NCBI GenBank assembly: GCA_032716605.1
Contig: CM064545.1
Coordinates: 7,870,141-7,934,140 of the forward strand
Reading direction: 5' to 3'
DNA length: 64,000 bases
Source of the DNA: Paralithodes platypus
Lineage: Eukaryota; Arthropoda; Malacostraca; Decapoda; Lithodidae
Shown here in pieces: positions 1-10,303 of the stretch; position 1 is the first letter of the stretch, and every line of letters begins with the position of its first letter. The notes beneath the pieces were generated by a model that did not search any database, was not told the origin of the DNA, and was given only the letters and a program-made list of their open reading frames with translations. The translations under genes and the position numbers were made by a program.

Positions 1-500
1 GAGATTAGAAATAGGTTAAGAATTTTGGGCCAATCTCCAGGGGGGTTCGGGATACGGGTGGGGTGCTGAACAAACTGTTCTAGGTCATTTAGGTTAGAAA
101 AGATGTAGGCTTGTTCACCAGGTTGGTCAAGGAAATTAAAGGAGAGCCATTGGTGGTGGTGAATATTGAAATCTCCTAAGATGGAGATTTCAGAGAAGGG
201 AGAGATAGATAGAATGTGTTCCACGTTAGAAGTAAGATAGTCAAAGAATTTTAAGTTGGGAACATGAGAACAAGAACGATTGTTGCGTACGTACACACAA
301 CATACACATTTGGCTTTGAATTGAAGATAGAGATAGTAGGAGGATACAGAGAAGGGTTTGCTGGCAGTAGTCCCAGACAACTGGGTTTCGGTGAGAAAGA
401 TAAGATCAGGGATGGCAGAGGAGAGGTGGTGTTCAACAGAGTGAAAGTTAGAGGAAAGGCCACGAATGTTTCAAAAATTGATAGTAAGAGTAGAAGGTAG
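1..500 (-). pseudogene. LINE endonuclease fragment (Jockey-like)
   Basis: The minus strand encodes, with frame breaks, part of an apurinic-type endonuclease domain of a non-LTR retrotransposon. The clearest motif is GDFNIHHHQWL, the metal/substrate-binding GDFN segment typical of the EEP endonuclease of Jockey/CR1-like ORF2 proteins. Upstream is a segment resembling SETQLSGTTASKPFSVSS. The same peptide pattern recurs on the plus strand at 16.8 kb, so this is a dispersed family. The fragment runs off the left edge of the window and has several stops and frameshifts, so it cannot make a full ORF2 protein. No reverse transcriptase core is attached. Family assignment is from motif recognition, not a search. 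Confidence 0.7.
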
Positions 501-536
501 TGGTCCAGAGCATTTTGATGGATCATCGCCAGGGAC

Positions 537-955
537 CTAGCGGTAGAAGAATGAAAGAGATGTAACATTGCAGCATGTAGAGAAATACTGTAGAGAATTA
601 GTAAGAAGTAGAGCGTAGATGAGATCAAATATCTTTGACTCTACCCTTTTGAGAAATGCGGTATCGCTGGTACCTCTAACACATGCGAACTCTACTCGAT
701 ACTTGAACGCACTGTGCCCCTGTGCAGAGCAAGAAGCTGTGCGGGGGTGAAGAACCCCTGAACATGGTTGAGCACACATAACTTCTGGTAAGCTGCCTTA
801 GCAAGAGTGATAATATGATCTTTCCAAGCTAGGTCAGAAGAAAAAGGAATGTTATTAAGTATATTGAGAGAGGAAGGATGGAGTTGTGTATTGTTCAAGA
901 GTAAAGGATAATTATGTGGAAGAGAATGACTGGTAGATAGATGAAGACATTTAGT
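537..955 (-). pseudogene. LINE reverse transcriptase C-terminal fragment
   Basis: The minus strand encodes the segment after the reverse transcriptase palm of a Jockey-like LINE. Recognisable pieces are SSDLAWKDHIITLAKAA, FFTPAQLLALHRGTVR and a region ending TSLSFFYRY, in two or three overlapping frames. In intact members this is the thumb and post-RT region of ORF2. On the minus strand it lies before the endonuclease piece at 1-500, the reverse of gene order, so the two are separate insertions or the products of a deletion or rearrangement. It is broken by frameshifts. Confidence 0.72.
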
Positions 956-1528
956 TTTGGAAGCTATTACGTCCTATAAGAGCTATCTTATGTTGTTATT
1001 TTGTTTTTGTTGTTATATAAATTTAGGTTATAGATAACATTGAAAATAATGTACAGTTGTGTACATGCATATGTGAACACCATCTCTTGATAAAAATGGA
1101 AGTGTGAGCACTGACAATGGACATTTTATTATTAATTATACAAGGTTTAGTACAATTTCCGTATGCTTGGTCACTGTTTCAAAATTGTCCTTGAAAAATC
1201 TCCACATACACTTGTTCACAACTGTACAGTGTGAGTGTTGGGCACAGCATGTTTGGTAAAATCAAACTTTAGTTATTAACGAGTACAAAAAAAGTACAGT
1301 TAAGGATGATTGTTTCTTTTGGGGAAATTCATTATTGTGTTTATACTATGAATTCCTATAAATTTTATATATAGTTTGTTATTGTGTGTACCTCTCTTTA
1401 TTGTTGATTATTTGTATTGTGTGTGTCTTGGATCATAATATTTTGTTATAAGATGATTAGTTCTTGTGCTTAAACGGAACTGTAGGTAGAAAATATGTTG
1501 AGCTATCAGCTCAAATGAAGTAGGCTAC
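956..1528. other. No gene seen; AT-rich
   Basis: AT-rich sequence with no open frame above background, no clear repeat structure and no RNA signal that I recognise. Confidence 0.6.
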
Positions 1529-1603
1529 TTCTCTTGGTCTAGTGGCGAAATTGTTCGCATCATGAGCGTGGGGTCCCAGGTTCGAGCCCTGGGCGTAACC
1601 TCA

Positions 1604-1639
<36 letters not shown>
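1529..1639 (+). mobile_element. tRNA-derived SINE or retroposed tRNA pseudogene with poly(A)
   Basis: A tRNA-like head is followed directly by a 35-base A run. TGGTCTAGTGG at 1535-1545 fits a pol III A box and GGTTCGAGCCC at 1579-1589 fits a B box. The spacing matches a tRNA. The immediate poly(A) and lack of an obvious 3' body favour a retroposed copy over a working tRNA gene. I did not establish a target duplication. Confidence 0.65.
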
Positions 1640-1642
<3 letters not shown>

Positions 1643-2040
1643 GGGGGTGATTTCTGATCTAACGAAGTCAAGGTGTTTTGGTAAAATTGTAAATAGTTAA
1701 GTAAAGTAATTGCACAGAAACAGAAATGTGCCCTATTTGAGGTACCGCGTGTTTATCTTGTTAATTGTGCAACTAATATTTGAAAATGTTGAGCATCATA
1801 AATGATTGTATTTTTTTTAAATGAACCGTTCGAATAGTGTAGGAACAGTTTGCTCTCTGGACCTCTCTATCAAGCTTAACAAAATAATACAACATAATTA
1901 AATAAGATATATTTTGATATAAATATAAAAAAAAATCGGTAGAAAAAATCTCCCGGCCTAAATCCTGGTTCCTACTAAATTACAGGCTCGCTATTAATAT
2001 TGCCTGCCAAGAAAAAGTTAAAACCTACTGTAAATGATAT
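1640..2040. other. No gene seen
   Basis: Unique-looking AT-rich sequence with short A and T runs. I see no coding or RNA feature. Confidence 0.55.
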
Positions 2041-2043
2041 GAA

Positions 2044-2150
2044 CGGTTTTAATACTGACATGAAATGGGGAGAAAGGTCTTAAAATCGTGAAACTAATGC
2101 GGCGACCGTCATGAAAAAACAAATGAGGGAAACGGGGGTCCAGAAGAAAC
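2044..2150 (-). repeat. Fragment of dispersed foldback-repeat family
   Basis: Read on the minus strand, this matches the block at 7840-7960: a run through CTGGACCCC, CCCTCAT, then two imperfect copies of a motif like GATTTTAAGACCTTTC. The same motif occurs at 15190-15285 and, in part, in the palindromic element at 13253-13622. It is a partial copy with no coding potential. Confidence 0.6.
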
Positions 2151-2694
2151 TAAGTACCGCGCCTTAATAGTTTGTGACAATGTGTAGTTACAATTTAATA
2201 TAGCTTTTGTCAGCTGATTTTCCGATACAGAACCCCTTCTGTGCCAACGATATTAGATAATTGTACGCAGTTTAAGAAGGATCTGTGGTAGCAAAAGGGA
2301 TAAAGTGAGATAGTTCGAAGCCTGTTAATTGCGGAAGGCCGTTTTTGTACTGAATAAAATCGTCGAATAGTAGCAAGAATAAAGCTAAAACGAATGGGTT
2401 AATGGGACAAAAATGGAAATACTTTGTTTTTGCATTATATACTGTATATAGGCTCAATCCCAAGTATTTATATTAAACAATTTCCCTAAACAATCTTCGT
2501 AATAGCCGAGGAATCAAGGTTAGGACATGCCAATTTACTGTCAGCTGGTAACAAACCGACTATATGCACTTATACTTGACAGTCCTCAAGTGGTCCTATA
2601 CCTTGTTCAATATATGTAGGCCAGAAATCGTGACCTTAACTTCTGTAACTCAAATGGTACTAGAGGAAATGGGCTGTGAATGTCCACACCTATT
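2151..2694. other. No gene seen
   Basis: AT-rich sequence left of the MULE insertion. Short minus-strand frames here lack any recognisable motif. Confidence 0.5.
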
Positions 2695-2703
2695 CCCTGA
2701 TTG
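2695..2703. repeat. 9-bp target-site duplication, left copy
   Basis: CCCTGATTG here is repeated exactly at 5117-5125, bracketing the MULE. Nine bases is the usual Mutator-superfamily target duplication. Confidence 0.8.
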
Positions 2704-2872
2704 GGTGACCGGACAACTGAACCAGTGACTATTGAACCAGTAGACAATTGAACCAGTGGACAATTGAACCAGTGGACAACTGAGCCAGTGGACAATTGAA
2801 CCAGTGGACAACTGAACCAGTGACAATTGAACCAGTGACAATTGAACCAGTGACAATTGAACCAGTGACAAT
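2704..2872 (-). repeat. Left MULE terminal repeat made of 15-17-bp tandem units
   Basis: About ten units of the type ACTGAACCAGTG(G)ACA, some with the extra G-G and some without. The array is the inverse of the one at 4890-5116. Unit number differs between the two ends, so the arrays have expanded or contracted independently. Confidence 0.85.
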
Positions 2873-3125
2873 TGACGACTTTCGAGTTTCAGGCTATGAT
2901 TTGATCATTGATGTATTTATGAAAGTATTACGACCGTATTTTAGCTGATATTCCTGCTGAATATCGATTTCTGTGCCTTTTTTAGTGCAGACGAAAACCA
3001 ATGGAAATCTGAAAATTCGAGGACACTTGCACTCCATGTCGTCTGTTTGTTTACACCTTCGTGGTCGTCAGTCTATGCCCAGCTTTCACCATACAAACTA
3101 TCACTACCCTACCCATAAATCTTAA

Positions 3126-4487
3126 ATGTCTATTCAGTTTGGGAGCACCGAGCGGGGTAAACCACTCTTCCTATATGCTGGGCATGAGTATGTGAAGAGG
3201 AGCAGAGAACATTGGATGACTCCAGGAATCTCCTACTGGCGCTGGCGCCATTATCGTAAAAATCGGTGCAGTGCTAGTGTGATGACAGAAGGGGACTGCG
3301 TGACCAAGGAGACCAACGCTCATAATCATTCTGGCGATCCACTAACAGCCCAAGTGCAGCAAGTTGTGAGCACACTACAATCATTTGGCGAAGGCTCATC
3401 AGAGTGTAAGAAACTCCGTAGCCAATGCTGTAGCTTCTGCAAGTGAAGACGCTCTGCAACGACTGCCACAAAAGTCGTCATTGGAGCGATTATTAAGAAG
3501 AAAACGTCAGCGCAATGAGAGTGTGCGTGAAATCCCCCGCTCTAGAAACTTTGATATTCCTCCAGAATATCAAGAAATTATTCTGCATGATTCTGGAGTG
3601 AATGATGTTGACCGCATTATCTGCATGGGTAATCTAAATATTGTCACCAGTCTCAACGGCAACGGAACGGTATGGATGTGTGATGGTACGTTCGAAACCA
3701 CACCCATATGTTTCTTCCAACTTTACACCATTCACGCCAAAGTCGGAAGCACCTATCCTCCCTGTGTTTACTTCCTTCTTCCCAACAAAACCCAAGCCAC
3801 GTATGAAAAGATGATTGACATCCTTCTCACAGATTTTGAAGCTGCGGCCATCAACGCATTTGCCAAGAAGTTCCCCTCCGCCTCCACTTCCGGCTGCTTT
3901 TTCCATCTCAGTCAGTGCGTCATACGAAAAATTGCCAGCGTCGGCCTAAAGGCTAGGTATGAAAATGACCCCGCATTTTCGGTGCTCATGAAGTGTCTGC
4001 CAGCTTTGGCATTTGTGCCCGAAGATGATGTCATACAGATTTTTGAGGAGCTTGTTGTAACCCTCCCTCAGGAGCCGGAAGTCGAAGAAGTGGTGGCATA
4101 TTTCGAGGCCACATACTGTACATACGAGGCATGCAGATTGGCGGACATCGGAGGGATCCCCGTTTCCCTATCAACCTTTGGAACCACTTTGAGGATGCCG
4201 AAGAATGTGCTCCAAAAACCACAAACTGCTGTGAAGGGTTCCACAATGCCCTGAAATCGGTGTACATGTGTGCGCACCCAAATATGTGGAAGTTTCTGAA
4301 GGGCATTGCTCGGGACATCGCCGTCCAGCGTCTTGTACACCAAAATGCTTTGGTACATCGCTGCGACACACCCGCCAACAAGTACACCAGACTCGCACAG
4401 CGACTCTCCGCCAAAGTTAAGGGGTATGGAGGTGAACCAGATAAGCTCCTTTATCTGCGAGTAATAGCTAACATGCAGGTGGTGTGA
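3126..4487 (+). pseudogene. FLYWCH + MULE transposase, two frameshifts
   Basis: DDE transposase of the Mutator-like group, which would cut and paste the surrounding element. The first frame (3126-3390) holds a FLYWCH-type zinc finger: FGSTERGKPLFLYAGHEYVK, paired Trp residues in YWRWRHYRKNRC, and a closing HNH. The second frame (3385-4130) carries the catalytic core: MCDGTFETTP with the first Asp, LTDFEAAAINAF with the second Asp, and the CFFHLSQ motif of MULE transposases. The third frame (4131-4487) carries the C-terminal segment with RFPINLWNHFEDAEE, CCEGFHNALKS and HPNMWKFLKG. Frames one and three are the same register and the middle one is shifted, so two indels near 3385 and 4130 explain the breaks. 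A short deletion probably lies between YEKM and LTDFE. Non-functional as read. Confidence 0.85.
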
Positions 4488-4889
4488 ATAGGGAACACTG
4501 TTGTGCGCTGGATGTGATTTTTCTTGTTCAAATTTTTATACTATGCTCTTTTACTATGTCATTCACAACACCAAATATAAAGAATATGAATATAAATAAA
4601 TGTATAACTTGTTCACTGGCTCACATTTTATATCCACTGGTACATGTTTCTATATTATACTATTTTACTCTACAATTCACAATGATGAAAATAAATATAT
4701 TATGACTAGAAATATTATTTTAAGTGTCCACTGGTTCATATTTTATATCCATTGGTACAGTTGCGGAACAATAATAATAATAGTTAACCCCTTCAGCACC
4801 TGGACGTCTGTTAATATTTCATTGTAACTATTTGCTTAGATTTATGAATGCGGTTAATGAATGTTTCTCAATAAATGTGTAACCGTTTT

Positions 4890-5116
4890 CCACTGGTTCA
4901 GTTGTCACTGGTTCAATTGTCACTGGTTCAGTTGTCACAGGTTCAGTTGTCACTGGTTCAGTTGTCCACTGGTTCAGTTGTCCACTGGTTCAGTTGTCCA
5001 CTGGTTCAGTTGTCCTCTGGTTCAGTTGTCCACTGGTTCATTTGTCCACTGGTTCAGTTGTCCACTGGTTCAATTGTCACTGGTTCAGTTGTCACTGGTT
5101 CAGTTGTCCCGGAACC
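4890..5116 (+). repeat. Right MULE terminal repeat made of tandem units
   Basis: Roughly fourteen units of CACTGGTTCAGTTGTC in 15- and 16/17-bp versions, inverse to the left array. The outer end is GTTGTCCCGGAACC. Open frames crossing the array are artefacts of the repeat. Confidence 0.85.
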
Positions 5117-5125
5117 CCCTGATTG
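5117..5125. repeat. 9-bp target-site duplication, right copy
   Basis: CCCTGATTG, identical to 2695-2703. Confidence 0.8.
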
Positions 5126-5294
5126 ACCCTCTCTGAATGGTAGAAATATTACCTCGATTACTACAGTCGTTTATGAGTTGTAGAGGTTAGTGTCGAAGAT
5201 GCTTGGCCTACCTATAATAAATGGACTATAATAACCTGTGATATATACCATTTGTTTCACATTGAAGTGTGGCGTTGATACCCGTCTCTAGAGA

Positions 5295-5494
5295 TTAACC
5301 CCTTGAGGATTATGACACCATATGACAATTTATTCCGGCTATTATTAGACGATTTTACTAAGATTTGGAAGGCCCTCTAGGAATTAATCAAATGGGTAAA
5401 AGTTATCACCATCAGCATCTGACTCCCTAAATACAATCGTCATTATGGCCATAAATAGAACTGCCAAAGTGCGTCATAATCCTCAAGTGGTTAA
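5295..5494. mobile_element. 200-bp piggyBac-type miniature element (TTAA-flanked)
   Basis: TTAA occurs at both ends (5295-5298, 5491-5494). The element begins CCCCTTGAGGATTATGAC and ends GTCATAATCCTCAAGTGG, an inverted repeat of about 19 bp with one mismatch. TTAA duplication and C-rich termini fit non-autonomous piggyBac derivatives. The interior is non-coding. Confidence 0.8.
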
Positions 5495-6020
5495 CGGTAA
5501 AATATTCCGATAAACTATTTATGGCCTTAAAGTAAGCATACATAGAGCCAATTACGCCCCAAGTGACACCGGCCAGAATGTGTTAACTCATTTTTGTTGT
5601 TTTATGATATACGGATTAGACATAAATGTGTTGTTATATGTATAATTTGTATAATTAGTGTGCATAATAAAATGCATGTTTATCTTTTGCTTATATATTG
5701 AATCCTTGTTTATAATTAGTATGTATCTTAAATTCCCGTTTCCCGTTATTACAGACTGGTTTTGTATTACTCTAAGAAGATAAATCTAAGTGTACCTTGA
5801 GCCAACAACGCCCCCAAGACAAGGCCGGGGACTGTCCGCCACACCTACATTTGGCACTTTGTTTCTTAGTAGATTGTTGTATTATGTGTACTTTAACCTG
5901 CGTGTATATAGATATACTGTATATTAATTGTGAATCTTAAAATCATGTATATTTAGAAACGATTTACTCTTGCATGGATCCAAAACTCACATTGTCCCAC
6001 CGGAAGACTCTCAAATCAGA
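5495..6020. other. No gene; diverged duplicated segment
   Basis: Two diverged blocks, near 5530-5660 and 5765-5910, share the pattern GAGCCAA-ACGCCCC-AAG and a following T-rich stretch. This suggests an old local duplication. No coding content. Confidence 0.4.
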
Positions 6021-6023
6021 CTG

Positions 6024-7203
6024 CTTTGTTGACACTCGCATTAGCAGACCTGCGCCCCCACACACCCAGCAGCATTGTTGACACTCGCATTAGCAGACCT
6101 GCGCCCCCACACACCCAGCAGCATTGTTTACACTCGCATTAGCAGACCTGCGCCCCACACACCCAGCAGCATTGTTTACACTCGCATTAGCAGACCTGCG
6201 CCCCCACACACCCAGCAGCTTTGTTGACACTCGCATTAGCAGACCTGCGCCACACACCCAGCAGCTTTGTTGACACTCGCATTAGCAGACCTGCGCCCCC
6301 ACACACCCAGCAGCTTTGTTGACACTCGCATTAGCAGACCTGCGCCCCCACACACCCAGCAGCATTGTTTACACTCGCATTAGCAGACCTGTGCCCCCAC
6401 ACACCCAGCAGCATTGTTTACACTCGCATTAGCAGACCTGCGCCCCCACACACCCAGCAGCATTGTTGACACTCGCATTAGCAGACCTGCGACCCCACAC
6501 ACCCAGCAGCATTGTTGACACTCGCATTAGCAGACCTGCGCCCCCACACACCCAGCAGCATTGTTGACACTCGCATTAGCAGACCTGCACCCCACACACC
6601 CAGCAGCATTGTTGACACTCGCATTAGCAGACCTGCGCCCCCACACACCCAGCAGCATTGTTGACACTCGCATTAGCAGACCTGCGCCCCCACACACCCA
6701 GCAGCATTGTTTACACTCGCATTAGCAGACCTGCGCCCCCACACACCCAGCAGCATTGTTGACACTCGCATTAGCAGACCTGCACCCCCACACACCCAGC
6801 AGCATTGTTGACACTCGCATTAGCAGACCTGCGCCCCCACACACCCAGCAGCATTGTTTACACTCGCATTAGCAGACCTGCGCCCCCACACACCCAGCAG
6901 CATTGTTGACACTCGCATTAGCAGACCTGCGCCCCCACACACCCAGCAGCATTGTTGACACTCGCATTAGCAGACCTGCGCTCCCACACACCCAGCAGCA
7001 TTGTTTACACTCGCATTAGCAGACCTGCGCCCCCACACACCCAGCAGCATTGTTGACACTCGCATTAGCAGACCTGCGCCCCCACACACCCAGCAGCATT
7101 GTTTACACTTGCATTAGCAGACCTGCGCCCCCACACACCCAGCAGCATTGTTGACACTCGCATTAGCAGACCTGCGCCCCCACACATCCAGCAGCATTGT
7201 TTA
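6024..7203. repeat. 49-bp satellite array, about 24 copies
   Basis: The unit runs through GACACTCGCATTAGCAGACC, TGCGCCCCCACACACCCAGC and AGCATTGTT, with a period of 49 bp. Variation is mostly TTGA versus TTTA, CAT versus CTT, and the length of the C run. Copies are highly similar, implying recent expansion or homogenisation. The array ends 92 bp before a TTAA-flanked element. Confidence 0.9.
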
Positions 7204-7294
7204 ACCACAAGTTTCGATCACTATCCACATCCTGGCAACATGTAGGAGTCTTACTAAAATAATACGAACAACTAGAATACATTAATGTACGTTA

Positions 7295-7782
7295 TTAACA
7301 CCTTACGAGCGGCCTATGCGGTTTATTTATATGTACCGCCCAGCGGGGTGTTTTTAGCCAAAATAGGGCTGTTTACGTGATCATTTTCATGCCTAAATAA
7401 GACCCAGAACGTAAAACAAGTATCTATCCCTGAAAGGGCATAAACAGAGCTTTCGAATGACACCATAATGATCCTTTTATGATGGCTAGTTTTCTTGCAA
7501 TAACCGTGCAACGCGAGTGCAAAAAGCATGTAATTAGGCACTTTCCCCATACAATTCCGTATATAGCGAGTGAGAGAGGGAGGGAGGAGGTGGGATTTGT
7601 GTCAGTAGGTTCGCCGCGGTGGTCTGGAGCAGTCATACGCTCGCTACTCTCCTGCCACCACTTGTCTCTCTCTCTCAGCAACATTACGTGCTGAAATTGC
7701 CACACAACCTATGTCAAGCGCCGCCACATAGTCCAGCTTTATTTAACTCGACTTATGTTGCTCGCCGCTAATTAAGGGTTAA
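7295..7782 (+). mobile_element. 488-bp TTAA-flanked miniature piggyBac-like element, copy 1
   Basis: TTAA lies at 7295-7298 and 7779-7782. The left end begins CACCTTACGAGCGG and the right end is CCGCTAATTAAGGG, imperfect inverted repeats. The sequence is closely similar along its whole length to 53000-53480, differing by scattered substitutions and small indels, so it is a real family with defined ends. No transposase is encoded. It must have been moved by an element elsewhere, most plausibly piggyBac-type from the TTAA target. Confidence 0.85.
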
Positions 7783-7810
7783 AGTTGTCTGAAATATTAC
7801 GAAACTCAAG

Positions 7811-8110
7811 TTCAGAAATGTTCAGGGGGTGGTTTGTTTTTCTGGACCCCTTCTCCCTCATGTTTAGCCCCATTAATTTTGTGATTTTAAGACATTCGCT
7901 CCATTAGTTTGGCGATTTTGAGACCTTTCACCCCACATCTTTGTCAATATTTCGATGTTTCGTGCCATTTAGGTGTAGATATTCCCCTGGCGAAAGATAG
8001 CGAGCTTGTAATTTTAGGAGGAACCAGCCTTTGGCCGGGACATTTTTCTACAGAAAAATGTACACATTTATCTTTACAGGGGGTGCTTTTTAAGTTTGAT
8101 GGAGGTCTAG
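7811..8110 (+). repeat. Dispersed foldback-family copy
   Basis: Shares with 13253-13622 the blocks CCTGGCGA-GATAGCGAGC, a C/G hairpin segment, then ACATTTTTCTA--GAAAAATGT. It also carries the paired GATTTTAAGAC / GATTTTGAGAC motifs seen at 2.1 and 15.2 kb. The short hairpins are visible. No protein. Confidence 0.6.
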
Positions 8111-8192
8111 CCAGGAAAGTACAGTCCAGCTTTGTTGCTACAAAATGGTGAATAAATGGTCATGAGACTCGGCTATTACACACTAACTACCT

Positions 8193-8208
8193 CTCTTTCT
8201 CTCTCTCG

Positions 8209-8247
<39 letters not shown>
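8193..8247. repeat. CT-rich microsatellite
   Basis: Nearly pure (CT)n with a few interruptions. Confidence 0.9.
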
Positions 8248-8251
<4 letters not shown>

Positions 8252-8500
8252 CGACTGTTTACCGACACTGATTGTGAGGTGGAGGAGTTTTCGTTGGGAG
8301 ACTTTTCCTGGTTCCTGGGAAAATTAAAGTTGCGAGGCTCAGACTTTCATTAATGTATAACTTAAACTTCATAGCATTAGTATGACTGGCATCTACTTTT
8401 CATGAAATATTATATTTTTTTGAGACACAATCAGTATATAAATGGTCCATACAAAATTCAAAGCAGTCGTGACAACACGTAATTTTCTTTTTATCTGTAT

Positions 8501-9022
8501 TTGTTTAGTGTGCATGTTATGTTTAGTGTGCATGTTATATTTAATGTGTTAAGAGAAGATAATGTGTTTTATCTGTATTTGTTTAGTGTGCATGTTATGT
8601 TTAGTGTGCATGTTATATTTAATGTGTTAAGAGAAGATAATGTGTTTAGTGTGCATGTTATGTTTAATGTGTTAAGAGAAGATAATGTGTTTTATCTGTA
8701 TTTGTTTAGTGTGCATGTTATGTTTAATGTGTTAAGAGAAGATAATGTGTTTAGTGTGCATGTTATATTTAATGTGTTAAGAGAAGATAATGTGTTTAGT
8801 GTGCATGTTATGTTTAATGTGTTAAGAGAAGATAATGTGTTTTATCTGTATTTGTTTAGTGTGCATGTTATGTTTAATGTGTTAAGAGAAGATAATGTGT
8901 TTTATCTGTATTTGTTTAGTGTGCATGTTATGTTTAATGTGTTAAGAGAAGATAATGTGTTTTATCTGTATTTGTTTAGTGTGCATGTTATGTTTAATGT
9001 GTTAAGAGAAGATAATGTGTTT
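8501..9022. repeat. Minisatellite with 60-bp and shorter units
   Basis: The core TTTAGTGTGCATGTTATGTT, followed by TAATGTGTTAAGAGAAGATA, repeats about nine times. Some copies add a 14-15-base TTTATCTGTATTTG segment, giving 60-bp units; others lack it. Because 60 and 45 are multiples of three, an open frame of 190 codons runs through it. That frame is a product of the period, not evidence of a gene. Confidence 0.9.
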
Positions 9023-9149
9023 TTCTTGTCGAGTCTTTCCTTTCAAACACCTGGCCAACTTTCTATAATATAACTATAAAATATTTACAATATTGAATAA
9101 TATATACTGTATGTTATAATGTTTTATGAATTATTACATTTTATTATAT

Positions 9150-9338
9150 TATATACTATAAATTGAATAGTATACTCAAATGTTATAATTGAATAGTATA
9201 CTCAAATGTTATAATTGAATAGTATACTCAAATGTTATAATTGAATAGTATACTCAAATGTTATAATTGAATAGTATACTCAAATGTTATAATTGAATAG
9301 TATACTCAAATGTTATAATTGAATAGTATACTCAAATC
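9150..9338. repeat. 26-bp minisatellite, about 7 copies
   Basis: The unit TTGAATAGTATACTCAAATG plus TTATAA is repeated almost perfectly, with GTATAC at its centre. Confidence 0.9.
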
Positions 9339-9870
9339 ATCCCCACCTGGTCTGAGAGGCGAAAATTTCCCCTTATCATATCCCATCTGTTCTTTTATCT
9401 TATCCGTAATAATAAACATTACAAAGAGCCTCGTAAGGATCAATGGATAGGTTATTACGTGTTTTAGGTTTATCTCTCTCTCTCCTTCCCTGATCCTTAT
9501 CCCATCCCAAGAGATTCAGACTAAAGCAAATTTCGCCGCCAGTTACATCATACATTTTACGGGCGAACCCCATTCATGAGCCGCTTACATGGGATTTTTA
9601 GCGGCAGTTACGAGCACTTCCCGGCCTAATTACCCGGCCAGGACTTCTGATTGGTGGCTCAGGTGAGTGGAAGAGAGTTGGGGAGAGACCGTAGTATCTA
9701 GGGAACATCGTCGTCTGGCTAAAAGTAAGGAATCAATTATGCGTGGCGACGAAAGTAAAGTGTTAGGGACAGTATGTGAGTGTACCATATATTTACATAC
9801 CCAATACATTATCCAACAGTAAATGTTTCAGTACTTGTATATTCAGTAATGTTCTGTCTCTCTTAGTGTC

Positions 9871-9872
<2 letters not shown>
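9339..9872. other. No gene seen
   Basis: Mixed-composition sequence with a short pyrimidine tract near 9470. No supported coding, RNA or mobile feature. Confidence 0.5.

Positions 9873-9922
<50 letters not shown>
9873..9922. repeat. (TA)n microsatellite
   Basis: About 24 TA dinucleotides. Frames translated as alternating Tyr/Ile across it are meaningless. Confidence 0.95.
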
Positions 9923-9925
<3 letters not shown>

Positions 9926-10015
9926 TATACTGTATATACTTTCAGTCCAACAGACATAATAATGTAGGCTCCTATCATAATGTATATTATACCTTAAGCT
10001 GCTCAGAATTGTTAC

Positions 10016-10303
10016 TTAACCCGAGAGCTGCAGGAAGACTCTTAACCCTTTCACGCACTGCAGGACGCGATCGCGGCCTTACAGGATACTTTAAACCTTT
10101 GTGACCTTCAGGGGTGTTTAGAAACTTTTAGTTAAATTATTCAACCTCTGGAGTTGTATTTGAGCGAGTTGTGGGCAGAAAACTAATTTTGGAGAAGCAA
10201 TTGTGAGATTAAGAACATTATTCTCTGAATACTAAACGACAACCCCCGGACCTGAAAGGGTTAAGAGGTTCCACTGGGCAAATGTGGCAAGACTCTTAAG
10301 ATC
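10016..10303. mobile_element. piggyBac terminal fragment split by a second TTAA element
   Basis: TTAACCCGAGAGCTGCAGG, GAAGACTC before the inner element and GAGGTTCC, then CAAGACTCTTAAGA after it, resemble the inverse of the right end of the large piggyBac at 50786-50852. That end reads TTAACCCGGGAGCTGCGGG then GAAGACTCTTAAGAG. The likeness includes the repeated AAGACTCTTAAGA block. A 223-bp element has inserted at the internal TTAA. This is therefore a terminal remnant of the same piggyBac lineage; the rest is missing. Confidence 0.6.
10042..10264. mobile_element. 223-bp TTAA-flanked miniature element
   Basis: TTAA at 10042-10045 and 10261-10264, with inverted ends CCCTTTCA and TGAAAGGG. Non-coding interior. 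It is inserted in the TTAA inside a piggyBac end. Short C3-4T2-3CA termini also appear near 4788, 13190, 15790 and 16420, so a larger family of such ends is likely. Confidence 0.75.

Larger units (their letters stand above)
2704..5116 (+). mobile_element. Mutator-like element (FLYWCH-MULE), complete ends
   Basis: A 2413-bp element bounded by matching 9-bp duplications. Its ends are inverted repeats beginning near GGTGACCGGACAACTGAACC on the left and, inverted, GGGTTCCGGGACAACTGAACC on the right. They continue as tandem arrays of a 15-17-bp unit in opposite orientation. The interior encodes a FLYWCH zinc finger and a MULE-type transposase, broken by two frame shifts. Animal MULEs of the Phantom group are known to pair a FLYWCH domain with this transposase. 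The copy is immobile by itself but its termini look intact, so it could be cross-mobilised. Boundaries rest on the target duplication and terminal symmetry. Confidence 0.85.

Noticed and set aside
1529..1605. Functional tRNA gene
   Set aside because: A long A run follows immediately, and the stem pairing of the acceptor arm is not convincing; a retroposed copy fits better.
2583..2600. CCTCAAGTGGT here as a partner end of the 5295-5494 element
   Set aside because: No TTAA next to it and only about 11 bases match; the true partner end is at 5491.
4875..5136. Two overlapping plus-strand frames of 83-91 codons
   Set aside because: They are translations of the MULE terminal tandem array.
6024..7203. 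CRISPR-like regular repeats
   Set aside because: The whole 49-bp unit is repeated with no unique spacers, and the genome is eukaryotic; it is a satellite.
8501..9073. 190-codon open frame with a repeating SVHVMFNVLREDN peptide
   Set aside because: It is the translation of a minisatellite whose unit lengths are multiples of three; no other coding evidence.
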